Below, one piece after another: positions 1 to 7,743 of a stretch of DNA of 23,839 nucleotides. Origin of the DNA: JACRAO01 sp964490895 (GTDB lineage Bacteria > Bdellovibrionota > UBA1018); NCBI GenBank assembly GCA_964490895.1, contig CAZBEI010000018.1:1-23839 (forward strand), written 5' to 3'. Under the pieces are notes generated by a model, which saw only the letters and a program-made list of their open reading frames with translations, ran no database searches and had not been told where the DNA came from. Made by a program: the position numbers and the translations under genes. The first letter of the stretch is position 1; every line of letters starts with the position of its first letter.

Positions 1-1
1 A

Positions 2-145
2 AGAAAAGGATTTTGGGTGGAGCGGATGTTGCTTAGATCTGTCGGCAATGTCAGTCTAAAAAATCTTCGGCCAGGAGAGTTGCGTTTCCTGAAACAGGGT
101 GAAGCTCAAGGTTTGCTATTGACTTCTACAAGGCCGAGGCCCTAG
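2..145 (+). CDS. C-terminal end of an RsuA-type rRNA pseudouridine synthase (5' part outside the window)
   Basis: The frame starting at base 2 is open for 47 codons and stops with TAG at 143-145. The peptide contains RSVGNVSLKNLRPGELRFL, which fits the end of RsuA/RluB-family 16S/23S rRNA pseudouridine synthases, where an R-x-x-IG-x-x-x-L-x-x-L-x-PGE-x-R-x-L block closes the catalytic domain. The catalytic Asp and the S4 domain would lie upstream, outside the window. What I see is the open frame and this motif; the family call is from memory of the pattern and rests on a short stretch, so it is moderate. The last codons also hold the promoter of the downstream initiator tRNA. Confidence 0.55.
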   Translation, partial: RKGFWVERMLLRSVGNVSLKNLRPGELRFLKQGEAQGLLLTSTRPRP

Positions 146-148
146 ATT
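119..148 (+). promoter_or_regulatory. Promoter of the initiator tRNA
   Basis: TTGACT at 119-124 and TAGATT at 143-148 are separated by 18 bases, a good sigma-70-type pair. Transcription would begin about ten bases before the tRNA. The -10 box begins with the TAG stop codon of the preceding coding region, so the promoter is buried in the end of that gene. Confidence 0.6.
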
Positions 149-166
149 ACACGCACAAATCAATAT

Positions 167-243
<77 letters not shown>

Positions 244-260
244 AAAAATTCCAGTTGTTA

Positions 261-413
261 ATGACTAAAAAGTCTAAAGTAGCGAAACCAAATACGAATG
301 GTAAGTATTCACCCCACTCCAGAATGCGACAAGGGAGTTTCTTGGGGGGGAGCTTGTTTGCGCAGCTCAGCAAATCTTTAAATGAAACTCGTCTGAAACT
401 TCTTAAAAAATAA
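261..413 (+). CDS. Possible small basic protein, 50 aa, unknown
   Basis: ATG at 261 opens a 50-codon frame ending in TAA at 411-413. The product is Lys/Arg/Ser-rich, starting MTKKSKVAKPN and ending RLKLLKK, with a short hydrophobic stretch (GSFLGGSLFAQL) in the middle and no signal peptide or membrane segment. It starts 17 bases after the tRNA and could be read from the tRNA transcript, since no hairpin terminator separates them. There is no Shine-Dalgarno sequence. I recognise no family. It may be a real small gene or a chance frame; without it, 244-453 would hold nothing I can name. Confidence 0.35.
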   Translation: MTKKSKVAKPNTNGKYSPHSRMRQGSFLGGSLFAQLSKSLNETRLKLLKK

Positions 414-453
414 CTTGTTTTATAAAATCGCTAACTGTGTTAGCATTAATATA

Positions 454-1833
454 ATGTCTAAAAAAATAGAAGAATTACGAGCACTTAACAACGACAAGCA
501 CCTTAAAATATATGATAACTATCAGCAGGTTGTTGATATAATCGAAAAATCGCCAATATACTTGGCGATTGATAAAAACCCCCAAGGTCAAATCTATACC
601 TTGATTGGGCCTAGGCAAGTCGGAAAGTCAACTCTGATAAAAATGTTAGGAGTTGCGCTTTCTGGCAAACACAACCTCGAAGGACACTGGATTGATGTAA
701 GTCTCTGTGAATCTCCAAAAGAATTATCTGAGGAGCTTAAAAAACTCATTCTAGATTTGCCAGATCAAACTGGAGTGCTTTTGGTTGATGAAATCTCTAC
801 AGTTCCAAATTGGCAACTTGCACTGAGATCTCTGCACGCAGAGGGATTACTTAAAAAAATTCTCGTTGTATGCACTGGGAGCAGCTCAAAAGGGATCTCG
901 GATGCTTCCGAGCGCCTCCCAGGCAGAAAAGGTGGAGGGAAAACTTTTTACTTATTCCCTCATTCTTTTTTCGAATGGATCAAAGAAAAACAACCCACTT
1001 TTCAACAAAAGTTAGCAGAAAATTTTAAATCTTCTGCTTTTAGTCAAACACCTGCTTTTCTGCACAAAAAATCGAAAGACTTCCTGTTTCTAAAAGAGCC
1101 TTGGCAAAATTATTTGCTAGCTGGAGGATTTCCGATTCCCAGAGAAGAATTTTATCGCCACAAAACCATTTCAGATACGACTTTCGAAGTTTATAGAGAC
1201 TGGATTTTAGGAGAATGGAGTAAAACGAGAGTCAGTTTTCACTCAATCAGGACGCTCTGCTTGAACCTGATAGAAAATCTTGGGAAGCTTTCGTCATGGG
1301 AAAGTCTCAAAAAAAACACAGACATAGCCAGCCATTCTACAGTGAAGTCTATTATTGAGGATCAAGAAAAAAATTTTGCTTTATCCATTCTAAGAAATAT
1401 TGATCCTGGTAAGAAAATTTTTTTAAACTCTAAGCAGAAAAAAATTTACCCTATTGACCCTTTTATTGCGCATGTTTTTTATGCAATCGGGAAAGGAGTT
1501 TCTGATCATTTTTTTGCTTTTATTAAAGATCAACTTCAAGATAAAAGTTATTACTCAAAAATAGCAGAACTTGCTATTGTTTCTCAGCTCCATCAAGGTA
1601 TTTTTTTGGGGAATTTAGGTTATATCTATAGTTCTCAAACAGGAACGGAGATTGACTGTGCAGTCCTTACACCAGAAGCAGCAATTGGAGTAGAAGTGAA
1701 AACAGGAGAAGCTTTACTCACTCCAAAACAAATTGAACTCTCGAGACATCTAGATGCTTTTTACCCTGTCGGGGAGTCTCATAAGCTCATTGATCTCTCT
1801 TTATTTGCTTGGCTTGTTTCTTATGTGGACTGA
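454..1833 (+). CDS. AAA-family ATPase with nuclease-like C-terminus (AAA_14/DUF4143 type)
   Basis: The product is 459 aa from ATG 454; a TTG at 415 in the same frame would add 13 residues, but they look like translated leader. Walker A is GPRQVGKST (about residues 52-60) and Walker B is GVLLVDEIS (Asp112-Glu113), followed by a sensor-like TGSSSKG. The C-terminus has EID at about 399-401 and EVK at 414-416, the spacing of a PD-(D/E)XK nuclease fold, as usual in the AAA_14/DUF4143 family. The cellular role of that family is unknown. A sampled line (1381-1440) has 15 of 60 G+C, well below the metabolic genes, which suggests transfer. No Shine-Dalgarno precedes the start, and a TATAAT overlaps it (450-455). 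A second member of the family lies at 11933-13066. Confidence 0.8.
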   Translation: MSKKIEELRALNNDKHLKIYDNYQQVVDIIEKSPIYLAIDKNPQGQIYTLIGPRQVGKSTLIKMLGVALSGKHNLEGHWIDVSLCESPKELSEELKKLILDLPDQTGVLLVDEISTVPNWQLALRSLHAEGLLKKILVVCTGSSSKGISDASERLPGRKGGGKTFYLFPHSFFEWIKEKQPTFQQKLAENFKSSAFSQTPAFLHKKSKDFLFLKEPWQNYLLAGGFPIPREEFYRHKTISDTTFEVYRDWILGEWSKTRVSFHSIRTLCLNLIENLGKLSSWESLKKNTDIASHSTVKSIIEDQEKNFALSILRNIDPGKKIFLNSKQKKIYPIDPFIAHVFYAIGKGVSDHFFAFIKDQLQDKSYYSKIAELAIVSQLHQGIFLGNLGYIYSSQTGTEIDCAVLTPEAAIGVEVKTGEALLTPKQIELSRHLDAFYPVGESHKLIDLSLFAWLVSYVD

Positions 1834-1843
1834 ATTTCCGAAA

Positions 1844-2059
1844 TCACGAGCGGAAGACTCTAGTGTCAGTTCTAAAAACTTTTGCTAACCGATTTGCCAT
1901 TTTTTGTCCAATAGTACGGACACCACTTTCCATTTGGGAAATCCAAGACTGTGGACATCCCAGTTTTTCTGCGACTTCTACTTGAGTCAATTCATCTCCC
2001 AAGGCATCTAGCTGGATCCATTGACTACAAAACAGAGAAACTGGGGAATACCAACCCAT
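1844..2059 (-). CDS. Small XRE-family helix-turn-helix DNA-binding protein
   Basis: The product is 71 aa. Residues from about 24 onward form an HTH_3/XRE domain: LTQVEVAEKLG, then the recognition helix CPQSWISQMESG and a final helix MANRLAKVF. It is little more than one domain, so it probably acts as a dimer on DNA. Its start at 2059 is only 48 bases beyond the ppdK stop codon and it lies in the same reading frame as ppdK; the 16 codons between the two stay open. It converges on the AAA ATPase gene with a ten-base gap. The first 20 residues (with SLFCSQW) are less typical of XRE proteins, so a different start or a shortened gene is possible. Target genes cannot be inferred. Confidence 0.6.
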   Translation of the reverse strand: MGWYSPVSLFCSQWIQLDALGDELTQVEVAEKLGCPQSWISQMESGVRTIGQKMANRLAKVFRTDTRVFRS

Positions 2060-2107
2060 TACTTCATAGTGATGGGCCTTTTTGCGTCCACAACGCGAAA
2101 AGCATAG

Positions 2108-4801
2108 TCAGGGCTTCCTCTTATTTTCAATCGCGGCCTGAGCAGCACTCAAGCTTGCAATGGGTATACGATAAGGAGAGCAGCTGACGTAGTCTAATCC
2201 AAGACGGTGACAGAGTTTTACGGAAGCGCTTTCTCCACCATGCTCACCACAAATCCCTACTTTTAACTCTCGAGAGGTTTCTCGCCCTTCGCGGATAGCA
2301 ATGTCCATGAGGCGTCCCACCCCAGAGGGATCTAGGCTTGCAAAGGGGTCTTTTTCATAAATTTTTGCATCTAAGTAATCTTTCAAGAACATCCCTGAAT
2401 CATCTCGAGACAATCCATAAGTTGTTTGGGTGAGGTCGTTCGTGCCGAAGCTAAAAAAATCTGCATATTGTGCGATCTCACCCGCAGTCAAAGCAGCACG
2501 TGGAAGTTCGATCATGGTGCCAATGAGGTAATTTACATTGAGCTTTTTTCCAGCCTTTTGCGAGTAGTGATTGAGAATTTTCTCAATTTCTGTTTCGCAG
2601 TAATCCCGAATAAACTTTAACTCTCTCCAATCGCCCACCAGTGGGATCATGATTTCAGGCGTGATTTTAAATCCTTCCTCTAAGACCAGTTCGCACACGG
2701 CTTCCATGATTGCCCGAACTTGAGTTTTATAAATTTCTGGAAAACTCACTCCCAGTCTACACCCGCGGTGACCGAGCATTGGATTAAATTCATGAAGAGA
2801 CTCTGCCTTACGTTTTAAGCGTTCGTAGGAGATATCGATTTTAGCTGCAAGAGCTTGGAGTTCTCCGTCTGATTGTGGAATAAACTCGTGCAAAGGAGGA
2901 TCGAGCAACCGAATCGTCACAGGCAACCCTTTCATTTCTCTAAAAATCCCCTTAAAATCGCCCTTTTGCATGGGGAGGATTTTTTCTAATGCTTTTTCTC
3001 TCCCAGAGAGTTGGTCCGCTAAAATCATTTCTCGAACTGCATCAATGCGATCCGGATCAAAAAACATATGCTCTGTTCGGCAGAGTCCAATTCCCTGGGC
3101 TCCAAATCTCCGTGCCACTTTGGCATCTTGTGGAGTGTCAGCGTTTGCACGCACTCCCAAGGTGCGATAGAGGTCGACCCACTTCATGAGCTCCTGAAAA
3201 TCTTTATTCAATCCAGGAGAAATCGTCGGCACTTTCCCTTCGATGACCTCACCCGAGCTTCCATCAAGAGTGATAAAATCACCTTCCATTAAAATCCTAG
3301 AGCCAATCGTCATTTCTTTTCGGTCGTAGCTTATTTTTATAGCGCTACAACCAGAGACACAACACTTGCCCATACCGCGTGCGACCACGGCAGCATGCGA
3401 TGTCATTCCACCTCGAGCGGTCAAAATCCCTTCGGCCACACTCATGCCATGGATGTCTTCGGGCGATGTTTCGATTCGAACTAAAATTACTTTTCTATTT
3501 AAATCTTTGACCCATTTTTCTGCTGTATCTGGATCAAACACAATGTGTCCACTCACAGCTCCCGGAGAGGCTGGGAGTCCTTTGCAGAGGATTTTCTTTT
3601 GTGCTGTTGGATCTAATCGGGGATGCAAAAGCTGATCGAGTTGTTCGGGAGCTATTCTTAAAATCGCCTGCTCTTTTGTGATGAGTTTTTCTCTGACCAT
3701 ATCGATTGCAATCCGAAGCGCTGCAGGGGCTGTTCTTTTGCCCGTTCTGGTTTGGAGCATGTAGAGCTTTCCACGTTCTATTGTAAATTCAATATCTTGC
3801 ATGTCGCGGTAATGTTTTTCTAATTTCTGATAAACTTTTACTAATTCTTTGTAAGCTTTAGGGAGAGTTTGCTCAAGTGTATGAAGTTTTTCTGTCGAAG
3901 AGTGCCTTGAACTTTCGTTGATAGGTTGGGGGGTTCTGATTCCCGCCACAACGTCTTCGCCTTGGGCGTTGGGTAAAAATTCGCCAAAAAATTTCTTCTC
4001 TCCGGTCGAAGGGTCTCTCGTAAAAGCCACTCCGGTGGCACAGTCTTGTCCCATATTTCCAAAAACCATTGATTGTACATTGACAGCGGTGCCCCAGCTC
4101 TCTGGGATTTCATTTAATTTACGATAGGTGATCGCACGCGGACACATCCAAGAACTAAACACAGCACCAATGGCTCCCCAAAGCTGCTCCCAAGGATCCT
4201 CTGGAAATTCTTTTCCCTGTGTTCGAACCAAGTGTTTAAATTGAGCGACCAATTTTTTTAAATCTTCAGCATTTAATTCGGTATCTGTTTTTACGCCACG
4301 TTCAGTTTTTATATCCTCTAAAAGAGACTCGAAAAGATTGGAGTGAATTCCTAAAACCACATCGGAGTACATCGTGATAAAACGTCTATAGCTGTCGTAA
4401 CTGAAACGAGGGTCTTTGGATTCCTCGATGAGTCCTTGAATCGTTTCGTCATTGAGTCCTAAGTTCAAAATCGTATCCATCATCCCAGGCATTGATGCTC
4501 TGGCACCCGAGCGGACAGAAACTAAAAGGGGGTGTTTGCGTTTGCCAAACCCACGGTTCATTAATTTTTCGACACGAGTCAAAGCGCTCTTAACTTGAGC
4601 GTCAAGATATTTCGGATAAGATTTTTCGTGTTCATAAAAATAGGTGCATACTTCGGTTGTGATCGAAAAACCAGGAGGTACGGGTAGCCCGAGTTTTGTC
4701 ATTCCGTGGAGATTTGCGCCTTTGCCACCGAGCAACTCTTTTTGGGTTTCTTGCCCGTCTGCTTTTCCGCCCCCGAAAGAATAAACCAGTTTCGCAGACA
4801 A
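2108..4801 (-). CDS. ppdK: Pyruvate, phosphate dikinase
   Basis: This enzyme interconverts pyruvate, ATP and Pi with PEP, AMP and PPi in the cytoplasm. The order is: N-terminal nucleotide-binding domain starting YSFGGGKADG with LLGGKGANLHGM; the VRSGARASMPGMMDTILNLG block; the phosphohistidine domain with GGMTSHAAVVARG (His469 from this start); and the C-terminal PEP/pyruvate barrel with GICGEHGGE (Cys851). The frame extends upstream to 5026 inside glyS, but PPDKs normally begin just before YSFGGG. I therefore chose TTG at 4801 (MSAKLVYSFGGG), 17 bases after the glyS stop, giving 897 aa, a usual family length. ATG 4939, preceded by GGAG, is the main alternative. It likely shares a transcript with glyS. 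The combination suggests gluconeogenic PEP formation, which would suit growth on acetyl-CoA or amino acids. Confidence 0.95.
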   Translation of the reverse strand: MSAKLVYSFGGGKADGQETQKELLGGKGANLHGMTKLGLPVPPGFSITTEVCTYFYEHEKSYPKYLDAQVKSALTRVEKLMNRGFGKRKHPLLVSVRSGARASMPGMMDTILNLGLNDETIQGLIEESKDPRFSYDSYRRFITMYSDVVLGIHSNLFESLLEDIKTERGVKTDTELNAEDLKKLVAQFKHLVRTQGKEFPEDPWEQLWGAIGAVFSSWMCPRAITYRKLNEIPESWGTAVNVQSMVFGNMGQDCATGVAFTRDPSTGEKKFFGEFLPNAQGEDVVAGIRTPQPINESSRHSSTEKLHTLEQTLPKAYKELVKVYQKLEKHYRDMQDIEFTIERGKLYMLQTRTGKRTAPAALRIAIDMVREKLITKEQAILRIAPEQLDQLLHPRLDPTAQKKILCKGLPASPGAVSGHIVFDPDTAEKWVKDLNRKVILVRIETSPEDIHGMSVAEGILTARGGMTSHAAVVARGMGKCCVSGCSAIKISYDRKEMTIGSRILMEGDFITLDGSSGEVIEGKVPTISPGLNKDFQELMKWVDLYRTLGVRANADTPQDAKVARRFGAQGIGLCRTEHMFFDPDRIDAVREMILADQLSGREKALEKILPMQKGDFKGIFREMKGLPVTIRLLDPPLHEFIPQSDGELQALAAKIDISYERLKRKAESLHEFNPMLGHRGCRLGVSFPEIYKTQVRAIMEAVCELVLEEGFKITPEIMIPLVGDWRELKFIRDYCETEIEKILNHYSQKAGKKLNVNYLIGTMIELPRAALTAGEIAQYADFFSFGTNDLTQTTYGLSRDDSGMFLKDYLDAKIYEKDPFASLDPSGVGRLMDIAIREGRETSRELKVGICGEHGGESASVKLCHRLGLDYVSCSPYRIPIASLSAAQAAIENKRKP

Positions 4802-4817
4802 GGTTTTGCTCGATGTC

Positions 4818-6143
4818 TTATTTGGCCCAGTTTTGAATTTTTTCTTCGATAACTCGGCTGAGGTTTTCTGCGGGGAACCTTTCTTGCGCCATGCTGTCTC
4901 TGTGCCTAAGTGTAACCGTGTGGTTTGTGAGAGTGTCATAATCGATCGTAACTCCAAAGGGTGTACCGATTTCATCTTGGCGTCGGTACCGTTTGCCAAT
5001 GGATCCCGAGCCATCAGTAGTGACACGGAATCTCTTTTTTAAATCATTATAAACCTTGTCTGAATATTCGCAGAGTTCGGCCTTCTTCATCAAGGGAAAA
5101 ACACTTACTTTGTAGGGAGCAAGTTTGGGATGAAGTTCTAACCACGTGCGTTCTCCGTCAAATCGAAAAGAATCAGCTAATGCGACCAAAACAGTCCGAT
5201 CTGCTCCTGCTGAAGTTTCGACAATAAAAGGAATAAATCGCTCTTTACTCTCCTCGTCAAAATATTCGAGTTTTTTGCCACTGTATTGTTGGTGGCGATT
5301 TAAGTCAAAGTCAGAGCGGTTATGGATTCCTTCGAACTCTTGCCATCCAAAGGGGAATTCGTATTCAATATCAAAAGCTGCCTTTGCGTAGTGGGCCAGT
5401 TCTCCGGGTCCGTGTTCATGAAATCTGAGTTTATTTTTCCTCAACCCCAAACTCAAATTCCACTCCAACCTTGTTTGTTTCCAGCGTTCAAACCAGTCTG
5501 TGTCCGTTCCTGGTTTGACAAAAAATTGCATTTCCATTTGTTCGAATTCGCGAGTTCGAAAGATAAAATTTCCTGGAGTGATTTCGTTTCTAAAAGCTTT
5601 TCCTATTTGTGCAATTCCGAAGGGGACTTTCTGTCTTGAGGTTTGTTGGACATTCAAAAAATTAACATAGATTCCTTGAGCTGTTTCGGGGCGCAAATAG
5701 ACAATAGAGGCCTCTTCTTCGACGGGGCCCATAAAAGTTTTAAACATGAGGTTAAAGAGTCTGGGCTCCGTGAGTTCTCCGCCACATTCAGGGCATTTTT
5801 TCCCATCACCTATTTTGTCTGGCCGAAATCTCGTCTTACATTTCTTGCAATCCACCAGAGGATCTACGAAACCAGCGACATGGCCTGAGGCTTCCCAAAC
5901 TTTGGGGTGCATAAGGATAGCAGCATCGATTCCTTCGATATCTTCGCGATCCGTCATCGCGTACCACCAAAGGTCTTTGATGTTGCGCTTAAGCTCAACA
6001 CCGAGAGGGCCATAGTCCCAACAGGCATTGATTCCGCCATAGACTTCGCTGGAGGGATAGACAAACCCTCGCCTCTTGCAGAGAGAAACTAAGTCAGCCA
6101 TGTCTTTTAGGTCGGTGGGGCGTTCATTCGTATTTGCATTCAT
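4818..6143 (-). CDS. glyS: Glycyl-tRNA synthetase, single-chain dimeric type
   Basis: This class II aminoacyl-tRNA synthetase charges tRNA-Gly with glycine. The 441-aa chain is the alpha2 type found in eukaryotes, archaea and some bacteria, not the alpha2beta2 GlyQ/GlyS type. Visible signatures are GFVYPSSEVYGG near the N-terminus, WDYGPLGVELKRN, and a Cys4 zinc-binding insertion (Cys99, Cys102, Cys117, Cys120). Next come EPRLFNLMF, motif 2 around GKAFRNEITP (181-202), RTREFEQMEM, and motif 3 GADRTVLVAL, followed by the anticodon-binding domain. ATG 6143 fits the family N-terminus. It starts 32 bases from the divergent binding-protein gene and is the first gene of a glyS-ppdK unit. Confidence 0.96.
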   Translation of the reverse strand: MNANTNERPTDLKDMADLVSLCKRRGFVYPSSEVYGGINACWDYGPLGVELKRNIKDLWWYAMTDREDIEGIDAAILMHPKVWEASGHVAGFVDPLVDCKKCKTRFRPDKIGDGKKCPECGGELTEPRLFNLMFKTFMGPVEEEASIVYLRPETAQGIYVNFLNVQQTSRQKVPFGIAQIGKAFRNEITPGNFIFRTREFEQMEMQFFVKPGTDTDWFERWKQTRLEWNLSLGLRKNKLRFHEHGPGELAHYAKAAFDIEYEFPFGWQEFEGIHNRSDFDLNRHQQYSGKKLEYFDEESKERFIPFIVETSAGADRTVLVALADSFRFDGERTWLELHPKLAPYKVSVFPLMKKAELCEYSDKVYNDLKKRFRVTTDGSGSIGKRYRRQDEIGTPFGVTIDYDTLTNHTVTLRHRDSMAQERFPAENLSRVIEEKIQNWAK

Positions 6144-6175
6144 TGTTATCCAGAGCTACCCTAGGATTTACTCTT

Positions 6176-7726
6176 ATGCAATTCAGTTTTTTAGTGTTTT
6201 TCTTTACACTTTTTAGTTCTGCAGGGCTAGCCCAAGATCTTCAATTTAGACTCACAGCAGAACCTGCAACTTTAGATTGGACCTTGGCGCGGAGCTCGCA
6301 CGAGACTTATCTTATTATGAATATTATGGAAGGACTTGTTGAGGTGGGAAGTGACCTCAAAGTGTCTCCCGCGTTAGCTGAAAAATGGGATCTGTCTCCA
6401 GATGGAAAAACATACACCTTTTATATTCGAAATGGCGTCAAGTGGTCTGACGGAAAGCCACTCAAAGCTTCTCATTTTAGAGACTCTTGGATTCGCCTTT
6501 TAAATCCTAAAACACATTCGAGTTATGCGAGTTTCCTCTTTGATATTGAAAATGCCGAAGAATATCACCTCGGGAAGATCAAAGATTCAAGCAAAGTGGC
6601 TGTGTTTGCAAAAAGTGATCTGGTTTTCGAAGTTAAACTCAAAAAACCAGTGAGTTATTTTATTGACCTCCCCTCATTTTGGGTCACTTTCCCAGTCCGT
6701 TTGGATTTGATTCAAAAATACGGCAAACAATGGACGGATCCTAGTAAAATAGTCACTCTAGGTCCCTATTTGCTCACAGAGTGGAAAAAAAATCGTGCCA
6801 TTATACTTAAAAAAAATCCTCACTATTATCGAGCCTCTTTATTGAACCCGAAATCCCCAAACAAAGTGACTGGTTGGATTGAGCCCGATGATCTCAAGAG
6901 TCGAAAATTTTTTGAGCAAGGAAAAACAGATTTTTTATTAGAGGTGACGACTCAGGATTTATTCAAAAAAGATTTAAAAGCAAAAACTCTCCAGTTCCCT
7001 TATTTGGCCACATTTTATCTGGGGTTTAATGTGGGGTGGGGCCCCCTCAAAGATCCAGACTTAAGAAAGGCAATTGCTTTGGCCATCGATCGGGAGGGGA
7101 TTCCTGCCACGCTTCAGGGTGGACAAACTTTAGCGCAAGGATGGATTCCCCCCGGACTCGAAGGGCATCAGAGAGAGGCCACTCTTTCGGGGACTATTTT
7201 TGACGCCAAAGCGGCTTTGATTAAAGCGGGGTATCCCGAAGGGCAGGGCTTTCCAGCGCTTCCTCTTTATGTGGAGAAATTTGATGGAGCTGCTTTGTTG
7301 GCGGAGTTGATTTCTAAAAACCTAAAGCAAAAATTAGGGATTATGACTGTCGAAAAAATCACTTCTCCAAAAGATTTTCAAAGAGCTCTCCGGAATGGGC
7401 GTGCAGCTTTGTTTGTCACACATTGGGGCGCAGATTTTCCAGACCCCCTCAATTTTTTAGAGCTTTTTACGTCTCAAAATAGCGCCAATTTAACTTTTTG
7501 GAAAAACAAAGAGTATGACCAATATGTCACAAGCGCGAGGAAGATCCTAGATCAACTGGCGCGAGTGAGTCTCTATCAGGCTGCCGAAAAGCTCCTCTTA
7601 CAAAAAGAAGTGGCTATTTTACCGTTGTTTTATAGAAAAAATACAGTCGTGATCGGTCCAAGGGTGGAATCTTTAGAGATTTCGCCTCTCAATTATTTAT
7701 TTTTTAAGAATGTCACTATGAAATAG
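6176..7726 (+). CDS. Periplasmic oligopeptide/solute-binding protein, OppA/SBP_bac_5 family
   Basis: The product is 516 aa. ATG 6176 gives a clean signal peptide (MQFSFLVFFFTLFSSAGLAQ) with cleavage after LAQ or nearby; the TTG at 6134 in frame would spoil it and overlap glyS. The family hallmarks follow: AEPATLDWTLARS, then IMEGLVEVGSDLKVSPALAEKWD, SPDGKTYTFYIRNGVKWSDG and, later, LRKAIALAIDRE. Such proteins capture peptides or other solutes for an ABC importer. No importer permease or ATPase is adjacent; the neighbouring ABC gene is an exporter on the other strand. An AGGA is present 9 bases before the start (part of TAGGAT at 6162-6167, which could instead be a -10 box). The substrate cannot be named. 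Confidence 0.88.
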   Translation: MQFSFLVFFFTLFSSAGLAQDLQFRLTAEPATLDWTLARSSHETYLIMNIMEGLVEVGSDLKVSPALAEKWDLSPDGKTYTFYIRNGVKWSDGKPLKASHFRDSWIRLLNPKTHSSYASFLFDIENAEEYHLGKIKDSSKVAVFAKSDLVFEVKLKKPVSYFIDLPSFWVTFPVRLDLIQKYGKQWTDPSKIVTLGPYLLTEWKKNRAIILKKNPHYYRASLLNPKSPNKVTGWIEPDDLKSRKFFEQGKTDFLLEVTTQDLFKKDLKAKTLQFPYLATFYLGFNVGWGPLKDPDLRKAIALAIDREGIPATLQGGQTLAQGWIPPGLEGHQREATLSGTIFDAKAALIKAGYPEGQGFPALPLYVEKFDGAALLAELISKNLKQKLGIMTVEKITSPKDFQRALRNGRAALFVTHWGADFPDPLNFLELFTSQNSANLTFWKNKEYDQYVTSARKILDQLARVSLYQAAEKLLLQKEVAILPLFYRKNTVVIGPRVESLEISPLNYLFFKNVTMK

Positions 7727-7743
7727 AAGTGAGTCACTTAGTT
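7727..7743. terminator. Possible small bidirectional hairpin between convergent genes
   Basis: AAGTGAGTCACTT (7727-7739) is a near-perfect inverted repeat, giving a 5-bp stem with a 3-base loop, followed by AGTTTT on the plus strand. It fills the 17-base gap between two convergent genes. The stem is short for an intrinsic terminator, so this is only a candidate. Confidence 0.25.

Noticed and set aside
38..67. Imperfect inverted repeat AGATCTG...CAGTCT followed by A-run
   Set aside because: It lies inside the pseudouridine synthase coding end, has bulges, and the run is A and not T on the coding strand.
415..453. TTG start adding 13 residues to the first AAA ATPase
   Set aside because: The added residues do not look like family sequence, and the ATG at 454 gives a normal N-terminus.
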